Of a DNA stretch of 64,000 nucleotides, positions 55,301-64,000 are shown one piece after another. Positions within the stretch are counted from its first letter, which is position 1. The number at the start of each line of letters is the position of its first letter. The DNA is from Neoarius graeffei. Lineage: Eukaryota; Chordata; Actinopteri; Siluriformes; Ariidae. The DNA is taken from NCBI RefSeq assembly GCF_027579695.1, contig NC_083571.1, positions 45,019,890 through 45,083,889 on the forward strand, read 5' to 3'. Position numbers and translations under genes: made by a program. The notes below the pieces were generated by a model. The model saw nothing but the letters and a program-made list of their open reading frames with translations. It did not search any database and was not told where the DNA came from.

Positions 55301-58300
55301 CATCCAGCTGCTTCCGTCCTGTGTCACATCAATAAACACTAGTGACCCAGTGCCACTGGCAGCCATGCATGCCCAAGCCATCACACTGCCTCTGCCGTGT
55401 TTTACAGATGATGTGGTATGCTTTGGATCATGAGCTGTACCACGCCTTCGCCATACTTTTTTCTTTCCATCATTCTGGTAGAGGTTGATCTTGGTTTCAT
55501 CTGTCCAACGAATGCTCTTCCAGAACTGTGCTGGTTTTTTTAGATGTTTTTTAGCAAAGTCCAATCTAGCCTTTTTATTCTTGAGGCTTATGAGTGGCTT
55601 GCACCGTGCAGTGAACCCTATGTATTTACTTTCATGCAGTCTTCTCTTTATGGTAGATTTGGATATTGATATGCCTACCTCCTGGAGAGTGTTGTTCACT
55701 TGGTTGGCTGTTGTGAAGGGGTTTCTCTTCAGCATGGAAATTATTCTGCGATCATCCACAACTGTTGACTTCTGTTGGTGTCCAGGTCTTTTTGCATTGA
55801 TGAGTTCACCAGTGCTTTCTTTCTCAGGATGTACCAAACTGTAGATTTTGCCACTCCTAATATTGTAGCAATTTCTCGGATGGGTTTTTCCTGTTTTCGC
55901 AGCTTAAGGATGGCTTGTTTCACCTGCATGGAGAGCTCCTTTGACCGCATGTTTTCTTCACAGCAAAATCTTCCAAATGCAAGCACCACACCTCAAATCA
56001 ACTCCAGGCCTTTTATCTGCTTAATTGAGAATGACACAACAAAGGAATTGCCCGCACCTGCCCATGAAATAGCCTTTGAGTCAATTGTCCAATTACTTTT
56101 GGTCCCTTTAAAAACAGGGTGGCACATGTTAAGGAGCTGAAACCCCTAAACCCTTCATCCAATTTTAATGTGGATACCCTCAAATGAAAGCTGAAAGTCT
56201 GGACTTTATGTCCATGTCCGTTATATAACTATAACTTCAATATGTTTCAGTAAACAGGTTAAAAAAAAACAAAATTTGTGTCAGTGTCCAAATATATATG
56301 GACCTAACTGTATAATGTTCAGTGTACCTCACTAGCACCATTTATTAACGCGTTACCATCTGGGTCACATACTGTATGTATCAACTTAATCCACTGTTTA
56401 TTAAGTCCTTCACCCTGTAAAACACCAAAAATTAAGTTCAATCTGTGTTCAACAAATAAATCCAGATTAGACTTACAAAATAGTTTATTTCTTAAGATTT
56501 AACTAGATGTTGCAAAATGTTTCAAAATTAGGAATGAAATTATTTAGCATACAAATTATTTACATTGTTCGCACATTTTTGTTGATTAGGCCTGCAAACG
56601 TTTTGCTATACCTGGCCGCAGGACCTGGCAGTAGCCGTAACATGAAAGTAACTTCGTTGTGAACACTATTACTGGGTTTCAGTCACATGACTTTTCTTAG
56701 CAGTTTTCCCCAGAAGTGAAATAGCTGGTAGTCTAAACGGCTGCCGTAGTGCAAACAACTAGCGATAACTTAGAGTGAGTACGCTCGTGATCTAGAGCCA
56801 CTGCTCACTTTAGATATATTCAGAAGATTGCTGTGTGCAATGGAATCGACCCCTACGGTCTGGGAAAGAAGGATTTGTCATACGATCTCGAAAATGACCC
56901 TTCAGTTGAGTTCCCCGACATCTCAAACTATCTGGTGTTGCAGACGTCCTTCTACACCGCAAAACAGATGAAAGCGTGGAAGAGTATGGAGGCTTACAAC
57001 TTTTTTGTACATGGCTGGGTAAAGGACCTCGGTATCAAGTCGCTGCCGAATGAATCCTGTATTGTTTTTGTCCGTGTAAGTATGTTTTTCTTTGAAGCTT
57101 TTCGTTCGTGTCTTTACAATGAAGCGCTGCAAGTTGAAGTGTAAACAAACAACAGTTGGCTTGATTCTCACTTGTGTTGGCTCTTATCTCTCAGGTAAAT
57201 CATTCACAAAGATCAGTGGTTTCACTTGTAGAAGATATTCCCGTCTTATAATTCCATTTAGCGTTCATGGATGTGTGCGCGTTGTATTAACGGAAATAAG
57301 AATCAGTTTAGGAGTAACAGTTTTCTGACCAAAATTCGAATAAATGGGGGCGTCATGGCTCAGGTGGATAAGGCGCCATACCATAAATCCGGGGACCCGG
57401 GTTCGATTCCGGCCCAAGGTCATTTCCCGATACCCCCCCCGTCTCTCTCTCCCGTTCATTTCCTGTCTCTACACTGTCCTGTCCAATAAAGGTGAAAAAA
57501 GCCTAAAAAAAATCTTAAAAAAAAAAAAAAATTCGAATAAATTTCTAACCATCATCAGTATTGGACTAGTAAAGGGTTTGTTGCTTGAAGATTTTTGTTC
57601 TCGGAGAAGTTTTTTTTTTTGCATCACCCTTGTTACAAGAAACCTGCTCTGTAAGCGGCAAAGGGAAACGGAAGAGCTGCCGCTACACATACACTCACCA
57701 GCCACTTTAATAGGAACAGCTTCTTGAGTCTAAGATTCGTTATTGGCTTGCAGGAGAGGAACCCAATGTGGTCTTCTGCTGCTGCTGCAGAAGATGCTTT
57801 TCAGCTCACCACGGTTGTAAAGAGTGATTATACTGTGAGCCTTCCTGGCAGCTCAAACCAGTCTGACCATTTTCCTCTGACCTCTCTTATCAATAATGCG
57901 TTTCCACCTATAGAACTGGCAGTCAATGTTTTTTTTTTCGCAGCATTCTGTGTAAACTCTACAGACTGTCGTGTGTAAACCAGTCCATGCTACAGTGAAA
58001 GTCACAGAGATTACAATTTTTCCCATTCTGATGTTTGACGTAAACATTAACTGAAGCTCTTGATTTGTATCTGCATGATTGCTGCTGTTGAGAGATTGGC
58101 TAAACCGATAACTGCATAAAACAGCAGGTGGACGGGTATTCCTAATAAAGTGGCCGGTGAGTGCATTTCTTTCATACATTGCATCAAAACGAATACCTAA
58201 CTCGGTTGTCTGCCCGAACAGAGCCAGCCATTTTGTCTCATCTTTATTCGCCAGGGCGTAATGAACAGAAATTTATTTTCGCTGTCAAATTTTTTTTTTC

Positions 58301-60801
58301 TCCCCCATTTACATTGTTGTTACCTTTTAGTCATGAAATAAAAGGGAGTAAAATTTGTTTTTCGCGGTCCGGTTTCCATCAAATCCTGCGCTCTGATTGG
58401 CTGGCGAGCGGGTCCGTATCCTATGATACGGACCCCAGTTACGGACCTCTGGCGACTCGCTCGTTCACGATAACAACAAACAATAGTATTTTTTGTCAAT
58501 ATTTATCTTTTTTTTTAAAATAAGATTTATTTATAAGATTATCAAAAATCTTTTACATTTTTGCCAGCATTTCTCAGGAGAATATCATTAATTTTACAGC
58601 ATGGATAGCGATAGCGGCAGTCTTCACAGCGAAAGCGAGTTTTACTACCCTGAGGAAGAAGAAATAAAAGAAAACACTTCAGGAGAAAGCTAAAAACCTC
58701 TAACTGTTGCTAACACCGAGCAAAAACATGGCTGAATCCTGAATGACTCAATTTTGTATAAATAGGGGACTACATAGGCGGCAAAACGTAGATATTTTCC
58801 TGCCATGGAAGTGCACTTGTATACCGAGGAGGAAGCCATTTGCATTACAGCCGTGAATGAGGATTCAAAATGGCGGCTCACCTCGGTTTTCCCTTTCGGG
58901 CGCTCATGTTTTCTGTTAGAATTTGGTAAAGAAAAAATAAATGTATTATTTACCAGCTTAAGGTCGGTCCGTATGGTGAAATACCGTGACCTCGGCCTTG
59001 AATACTGACCTTGGTCAGTACTTTCAAGACCTCGGTCATGGTATTTCACGATACGGACCTCCCAGCAACACACACACACACACACACACACACTTGTCAT
59101 TGACAAACTTAACACTGTTGCTAAGCATCAGCATGGTCCGAGGTCTTTCGAAGGTCTTCCAGAATAACGACTCATTTGAGACACGGCTTATTTCGGTCCA
59201 CTTACGGCATCCGAGTTGAGGAGCGATCTCTGCTCTAGACTCGTGGCTCCTGAAATGTGTGCAAGTGCAGCAGCTAGCGCCTCCACTGCACCTCGCTCTT
59301 CGATTAGCCTCTCGGCCGCTGTGCGGAAATGTTCTACAGTTGCTGGAGGTACAGAATCCAGGAACCTGCAACAAACGCAGTGATAATAGGTTAAACAAAA
59401 AAATAAATAAATAAAACACTAAAAGATTAAGCTTAGAATAAAGAAAAATTATCAGTTGGCTAAACTGACTGAGTATTTTCTAACCCAAACCATGGGATTC
59501 TTCTAGAAATGTACAAGCCATTGGGTATATAGCACATACCAATATTATGGGTTTAGCCTCTTTGGCACTGTAGAGCTGAACAGTTAGAACAACTACATGT
59601 TTTTCCAGCTGTCATGCGGTTACAGCAGGCCTACGATGTACCTAAAAATACCTGCTCTTACAGCATCCCGTTTTATCACAATAAAACCATAATTAGAGGT
59701 TTAGTACATGTTGCAATCCGTTATGTTGGCTATTTATAAAAAACAATGGGTCACGCTTTTAGAAGAAAATAAATCAATGAGAAGGTGGTGTGATGCGGCC
59801 CCGACATGAAACGCAGTTACAGTTACTAACCCAAAATGGATAATTATCCTAGAACAGCATGCCCGAAGTGTTTCATTCCTGTTACATCACACCATTTTGG
59901 CCACCAATTATTATTTTTATTCGTTACACAACAGTGTGTATTTTCTAATAGTTTATAGATAATATAGTGGATATAAAAAGTGTGCACACCCCGTTAAAAT
60001 GATCGGTTTTTCCTGATGTTGAAAAAAAAAAAAAGTACAATTCAACTGAAAAACAGAGTAGGACAAAGTACCCAAATTCATTACTTCAGTTAAAGTACAG
60101 ATCCCGCTGGTCAAAGGTTACTCTGATACAAGTGAAAGTTCTCCAGTCAAATTTTTACTTAAAAGTACTGAATTATTTGCTTTTAAAAATACTTGAGTAT
60201 TAAAAGTACATTTTCTCTCAACGCGTTGTTGTATTATTGCCACAATGCTTACAAAACCTAATGCCTCTGAAGCAACCGACTGGATTTACTGACCAACTTT
60301 TAGAACCTGTAGATTCATGGATGCAAATGGCGCGCCTTTTGGCAGATGCCGCCTTTTTCACGGCTGTCTGGGGGACTTGTGTGAATCGTGCAGATCCGAT
60401 GAGTTTTTTTTTTTGGGGGGGGGGGGGGGGGGGCGCGTTGGAGTGTCTGATTATAATTTCATCAAAGTAAATTCTGTATTAAAATTACTAAATAAGCAAA
60501 TGCTGTTACAGTCCATGAAACATAGGAAGTACAAGTATGAGAAGAAAACAGTAAATCAGAAAGCTGCGCACGTAAAGCCAGTTGGCTGTGCGCCATTATC
60601 TGCTGCCGGCCGCACTTCACTGCACGCGCAAGGATTTCCATCAGTCCAACGCAAGTTACGTAATTGGCTTTACGTGCGCAGCTTTCTGATTTACTGTTTT
60701 CTTCTCATACTTCCTATGTTTCATGGACTGTAACGGCATTTGCTTTAGTAATTTTAATACAGAATTTACTTTGATGAAATTATAATCAGACACTCCAACG
60801 C

Positions 60802-60832
<31 letters not shown>

Positions 60833-63800
60833 AAACTCATCGGATATGCGCAATTCACACAAGTCCCCCAGACAGCCGTGAAAAAGGCGGCATCCGCCAA
60901 AAGGCGCGCTGTTTGCATGCATGAGATTAAACGCCTGGTAGAACGTTACAAAATGAAACAACTGAACTGAAAAAGAGCCAGTGTCCTTTTTTTTTTTTTC
61001 ATTGTAACACTCCTCCCCACCCCTACAAAGCAGCATAATAGTGTTCTGACCCAGCTCTGGCAGTGTGTGCACACATGTATGTTAATCAGGAAGACAGTGG
61101 AATGCAGTAAATGCAGCTTACTCAGAAAATAAAAATGGCAATCCAACCTGATTAAAACCCAGATCCACACCTCGAGCTTAATAACTGCCCAACAGCAACA
61201 CTGCTTTAAGTGAGACAAAAAGAGTGCAAGACCATCACCTGACATCAAAACAAAAAATTCCAACAATTTGTTGTGACTAACTACTACAATACTGTCCATC
61301 TCACAGGTCTCATGTGCACGCATGTGCAAGTGTATGTATTCATTCTGCCTGTGCCATCATGGTGGTTTAACGTTAAGCTAGCTAGTCAGTGACGCTCCAC
61401 CTGACATGCTAGCAAAATCTTTTCAAACTCGAAATCATACTGGGTAGCTAACGTTACTAGAAAAGAAAGATTTCTACATTTTGTTTATTTAGCAAGATTA
61501 TGCTAAAACTTTTCTGAAAAGACTTCAGATAAGTTAACGTTATTCATGTTAGCGTAACTCCATTTTTACATGCTAACTAACAGTGTCCAAGTTAACTAGC
61601 TGTGTGTTATCGTTAGCTATGGACAAAGCTATGGCAACTTGGCGGGACAATCCACAGAAAGTCATCTGACTAACCAGACTGCATAGCTATTGCAACGTTA
61701 TCGCTAGCTCTAAAATCACAGACAACTTCACTGCAAGCTTTCTCTTGGAACAAAACGCTTACAGGCCTCAACATGCTTCCGCAGGTCAGACGGCGAGTTT
61801 TTTAGACTGTGATGTGGTTTATTTTAGGCAAACAAAGCAAACGTTTAAAATGAAACAACTCTTTAATCCTTTCAGAAAACTGAAACATGGGTTCTAAGTA
61901 AAGCCATGAGTGCGTGCATTCTCCAGATAAAACGCCTCCTTCCATTCTGCCATCAAGTGATTGTGTTAAATAACGCTGCGGAGAAATGTTTGGTCTTGAT
62001 TTTATACGCAGTCTATGGACGTGACCCTAGTGATTACTGACAGGCTCTCAGTGTCACCTGCAAAAAAACCAAATCACGTTTTAGAAAATAAAATAAAATT
62101 AAATAAAAAAAATCCACTTTCAAAGCTGCTTCATAGTAACGAGGACCTTGAGAGAAATGTAGTGGAGTAAAAAGCACAATATTTATCTTTCAAATGTAGT
62201 GACGTTAAAGTCACAAGTTGCCAAAAAAAAATTAATACTCAAAGTACAGATACTCAAAAAGTGTACTTAAGTAAACGTACTTTGTTACTGTCCACCTCTG
62301 CAAACAAATCTGTTGTTAGGAGGGGAAAAAAAAATTCAAAACGTACAATAAGCTGGTTGCATAGTATGCACACCCTTAAATTAATACACTATATTGCCAA
62401 AAGTATTGCCTTGACTCACATATGAGCTTAAGTGACATCCCATTCCTAATCCATAGGGTTCAATATGACGTCGGTCCACCCTTTGCAGCTAGAACAGCTT
62501 CAACTCTTCTGGGAAGGCTGTCCACAAGGTTTAGGAGTGTGTTTATGGGAATTTTTGACCATTCTTCCAGAAGCGCATTTGTGAGGTCACACACTGATGT
62601 TGGACGAGAAGGCCTGGCTCTCAGTCTCCGCTCTAATTCATCCCAAAGGTGTTCTATCGGGTTGAGGTCAGGACTCTGTGCAGGCCAGTCAAGTTCATCC
62701 ACACCAGACTCTGTCATCCATGTCTTTATGGACCTTGCTTTGTGCACTGGTGCACAGTCATGTTGGAAGAGGAAGGGGCCAGCTCCAAACTGTAAAAACA
62801 GTCTGCATGCCTAGGTGCTTGATTTTATACACCTGTGGCCATGGAAGGGATTGGAACACCTGATTCCGATCATTTGGATGGGTGAGCAAATACTTTTGGC
62901 AATATAGTGTACTTTGTTGAAGCACCTTTTGATTTAATTACACCATTCAGTCTTTTTGGGTTCACACCTACCACAGGGGTGAGAGTGGAAAAAATTCCTG
63001 AGCCTGAACTTTTTTCCCTGCCCGGGAGGTGAGCAGGGTGGGGGTGTTATGTATGCGACACACTTAACATACAACTTGTTGGCCCCTGGGCCCAGATACG
63101 TGTCTGTGTATAACCCTGATCATCATTATTGTCAAGTGGGGTTCAGGGGTATGTTCCCCTGGGTGAAATATATTTTTTTAATTAGTCCCTTAAATGATAG
63201 ATTGTGGTGAATTTTGTCGAAATAAATGGACAACATTCAGACATGAGATGAACAAACCCAATATAAGGGTTGTTTTACAATCAGGGTACGAAGTTTGTGT
63301 CACAGGGGTCCAAAATTCAAATTGATTCAAACTGGGTCTTGTACCAGTTTTTAAGTGAAGGACAAGTTAAAGAACAGATTTCAGGTAATTTTTTGACGTG
63401 TGTGTATGGTAGTTTTGTGTAATCTGCTATAAGATAAAGAAGATTAAGTGTAGCTTTAAGCAGGGCTGGGAGAAACAAATGAAGTGATTCTCGGAGAGGA
63501 CTTTTTTTTTTTTGACAATTCAGAATCCACTACTTCCATAGTGCTTTTAAATACAAGGCTGTAAGCTTTGTGTTAGTTGTCTCTAATATTTGTGTCCCAA
63601 TATCTTGACCACATTTTAGGATGAAAATAATCATTTTAGATTTTATATTGAAAAATTAGCTGTCTCGGAGAGGACTTTTTTTTGACACAATTACATACTA
63701 ATTTGATCAAAATAGTCTGAAAACTTACTGGCATTCAACATTAAAACTTAACTATGTTTCCAATGATATGGAACCAAATATTTGTTTTATGGTATAAAGA

Positions 63801-64000
63801 ATGATTGAAGTGCATCCCTTTTGGAGCTACCTGTGGTCAAAAAAGCACTTTTTCTAAATGACAGGAGTAATTTTGCTAAATATGACATATATTGCCATAC
63901 ATTCACCAAAAATAACGGTATCACCAAATTTTTTTTTTGCATGGTAAATACAGCTATCACAGGGCTACAATAAACAACCAAGTTTATTTAGTCAAGCTTT
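52380..64000 (-). CDS. ddx21: Nucleolar RNA helicase DDX21, C-terminal part (5' exons off the right edge)
   Basis: DDX21 is a DEAD-box helicase acting in nucleoli in rRNA transcription and processing. Four minus-strand exons join in frame: 59206-59365, 53307-53441, 53179-53223 and 52621-52860. They encode the end of the helicase region ([20 protein letters not shown] and [20 protein letters not shown]), then the GUCT RNA-binding domain ([50 protein letters not shown]). A tail rich in RGG-type repeats ends [10 protein letters not shown]. The GUCT plus RGG layout separates DDX21/DDX50 from other DEAD-box proteins; the terminal SFSKAF-like motif favours DDX21. The helicase core is not in the window. 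The intron at 53442-59205 is filled with transposons. Confidence 0.9.
52389..52394 (-). other. Probable ddx21 poly(A) signal
   Basis: ATTAAA on the minus strand, about 230 nt past the stop codon. Confidence 0.5.
52621..52860 (-). CDS. ddx21: ddx21 last coding exon
   Basis: The acceptor is GTTTACAG. 79 codons then TAA: end of GUCT, then the Arg/Gly-rich tail and AFDY terminus. The 3' untranslated region follows to about 52370. Confidence 0.93.
   Translation of the reverse strand, partial: DKWQDGRRWQLTIATELPELEESMRNHGERGSGARVRGRGGFRSGFHGGNNRSGGRWRGGGGRGRGGPQKRNFSQAFDY
53179..53223 (-). CDS. ddx21: ddx21 exon, second from last (45 nt)
   Basis: The acceptor is TTTCTTAG and the donor CAG|GTATGG. 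Encodes [15 protein letters not shown]. Too short for ORF detection but exact in phase and sequence to the family. Confidence 0.92.
53307..53441 (-). CDS. ddx21: ddx21 exon, third from last
   Basis: The acceptor is TCTCACAG and the donor AAG|GTGTTT. The 45 codons encode [20 protein letters not shown] and the GUCT core. Confidence 0.92.
54243..54660 (+). pseudogene. Broken THAP-domain exon, copy 2
   Basis: ATG at 54243 gives [19 protein letters not shown], then a stop at about 54378. The other frame carries [17 protein letters not shown] and [11 protein letters not shown]. Same breaks as copy 1, so the inactivation predates their spread or reflects an intron. Confidence 0.6.
54665..56310 (-). 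mobile_element. Tc1/mariner-like transposon
   Basis: The ends CAGTTAGGTCCATAAATATT and the inverse ending GGACCTAACTG are flanked by TA (54663-54664, 56311-56312). Full length of 1646 bp, inserted into the THAP-family fragment. Confidence 0.93.
54920..55950 (-). pseudogene. Tc1-like transposase, one frame break
   Basis: N-terminal [20 protein letters not shown] with a helix-turn-helix ([16 protein letters not shown]). A frame break at an AGAAAGAAAG tract near 55830 looks like loss of one 4-nt unit. The catalytic domain has [17 protein letters not shown] and [11 protein letters not shown], spaced DD34E, and ends ANKGFSTKY. Confidence 0.9.
56824..57075 (+). pseudogene. YqaJ-type multicopy family exon
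   Basis: [40 protein letters not shown] and [20 protein letters not shown] form an open exon between acceptor ATATTCAG and donor CGT|GTAAGT. From memory this is the N-terminal region of repeated fish proteins with a YqaJ-type nuclease; none is seen here. Confidence 0.5.
57346..57527 (+). mobile_element. tRNA-derived SINE, third family
   Basis: The head contains A-box TGGCTCAGGTGG and B-box GGTTCGATTCC. The body has CTGTCCAATAAAGG and an A-rich tail. AAAATTCGAATAAAT flanks both sides (15-bp duplication). Confidence 0.93.
57692..58163. mobile_element. Tc1/mariner-type MITE, copy 2
   Basis: The ends CACTCACCAGCCACTTTAAT and the inverse of TAAAGTGGCCGGTGAGTG mark the family of 16267-16813, here 472 bp. 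TA at the left; the right TA is mutated to CA. Confidence 0.82.
58400..59065 (+). mobile_element. Element bounded by hairpins with a 30-codon frame
   Basis: One end has GGTCCGTATCCTATGATACG-type palindrome (58408-58446). The other has GGTCCGTATGGTGAAATACC and its inverse around 58970-59058. A short frame at 58602-58694 ([20 protein letters not shown]...) has a typical acidic transposon N-terminus. No catalytic part. Superfamily unknown. Confidence 0.5.
59066..59093. repeat. (CA)n microsatellite
   Basis: About 28 nt of CA repeats, 110 bp from the ddx21 exon at 59206. Confidence 0.9.
59206..59365 (-). CDS. ddx21: ddx21 exon, fourth from last
   Basis: The acceptor is TTTGTTGCAG and the donor GCC|GTAAGT. 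Starts with the third base of a codon and ends in phase 0. Confidence 0.92.
59366..60053. other. ddx21 intron, transposon edge only
   Basis: No exon seen. From about 59950 (GTGTGCACACCCCGTTAAAA) the sequence resembles one end of a Tc1-like element that continues after the hAT copy (TATGCACACCCTTAAA near 62365). Confidence 0.4.
60054..62301. mobile_element. hAT-like element, copy 2 (inverse of 36370-38255)
   Basis: Starts CAGAGTAGGACAAAGTACCC and ends CTTTGTTACTGTCCACCTCTG, matching the inverse of copy 1 along its length. It carries a 608-bp fold-back insertion instead of the SINE. The 8-bp flanks (CTGAAAAA, CAAACAAA) do not match well. Confidence 0.85.
60316..60923. mobile_element. 608-bp fold-back element inside hAT copy 2
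   Basis: Arms of about 265 nt are inverted copies (GCGCGCCTTTTGGC at the outside, GCGCACGTAAAGCCA at the inside), with a loop of about 75 nt. AGATT flanks both sides and the sequence is absent from hAT copy 1. Each arm has a homopolymer block (T11G18 and C22A13). Confidence 0.88.
62387..62909 (-). mobile_element. Tc1-like deletion derivative
   Basis: The ends CACTATATTGCCAAAAGTAT and its inverse are flanked by TA. Only the transposase C-terminus remains. Confidence 0.9.
62460..62747 (-). pseudogene. Tc1-like transposase C-terminal fragment
   Basis: [20 protein letters not shown] through AAKGGPTSY: last catalytic acid region and natural end, joined to a deletion upstream. Confidence 0.88.
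62912..64000. other. ddx21 intron to window edge, nothing recognised
   Basis: The motif CGGAGAGGACTTTTTTT occurs twice (about 63492 and 63666), hinting at a degraded repeat. No exon of ddx21 could be identified. Confidence 0.4.

Larger units (their letters stand above)
54105..57140 (+). mobile_element. THAP-family transposon fragment, copy 2, split by a Tc1-like element
   Basis: 54105-54664 matches the copy at 4192 (CAATGACCCTAACCC start, broken THAP exon with [10 protein letters not shown]). The matching sequence resumes at 56311 after the Tc1-like insertion (TAATGTTCAGTGTACCTCAC). A YqaJ-family exon lies at 56824-57075; whether it belongs to the same element is inference. Confidence 0.6.

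Noticed and set aside
57352-57422. tRNA-like gene with good A and B boxes
   Set aside because: It is the head of a SINE with a 15-bp target duplication and A-rich tail; the anticodon arm does not form a convincing functional tRNA.
1-64000. A new multi-gene biological system
   Set aside because: Apart from three unrelated host genes the window is transposon sequence; no cluster of cooperating unknown genes could be supported.

Overview
This window is nuclear DNA from a ray-finned fish. It has interrupted vertebrate genes with consensus splice sites, dense Tc1-type, hAT, THAP-exon and Ty3/Gypsy-like transposons, tRNA-derived SINEs and long microsatellites. The species cannot be fixed from sequence alone. 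The very abundant 370-bp tRNA-headed SINE reminds me of catfish genomes, but that is only an impression.

Three host genes can be supported exon by exon. (1) On the minus strand at the left edge lies the 5' part of a chitin synthase gene: six coding exons from a 32-nt first exon at 6903-6934 to an exon at 30-119, all in consistent phase. They encode the N-terminal multi-pass membrane region and the start of the conserved region before the catalytic domain, which lies off the left edge. (2) On the plus strand, 38.95-52.2 kb holds an interferon regulatory factor of the IRF1/IRF2/IRF11 group. It is complete, with seven coding exons, 245 codons plus stop and one GC-AG intron. (3) On the minus strand, 52.38 kb to beyond the right edge holds the 3' end of the nucleolar RNA helicase gene ddx21 (last four coding exons: GUCT domain and RG-rich tail). 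The irf and ddx21 genes converge, with 3' ends roughly 150 bp apart.

Almost everything else is mobile DNA. The 32 kb between chitin synthase and irf holds: a THAP-exon element with TTAA target duplications (7.4-8.8 kb); a nearly intact Tc1-like element (8.8-10.4 kb); a Gmr1-like Ty3/Gypsy element with integrase ahead of reverse transcriptase (10.9-15.5 kb); a hairpin element abutting its truncated LTR; a Tc1/LINE/THAP-element nest (21.1-27.2 kb); a Tc1 nest with at least four later insertions (27.2-33.1 kb); a 1.74-kb fold-back element (34.5-36.2 kb); and a hAT element carrying a SINE (36.4-38.3 kb). The irf introns carry at least seven SINEs, including one interrupted by a hAT-like element that is itself interrupted by a TTA-duplicating MITE (48.0-50.3 kb). 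The ddx21 introns carry a split THAP/YqaJ-type fragment, a Tc1-like element, hairpin-ended elements and a second hAT copy containing a 608-bp fold-back element.

I found no CRISPR array, no bona fide tRNA or rRNA gene, and no sign of a prokaryotic-type system. The most notable content is a vertebrate chitin synthase gene, the integrase-first retrotransposon, and nested insertions whose target duplications and restored reading frames allow the order of events to be read.
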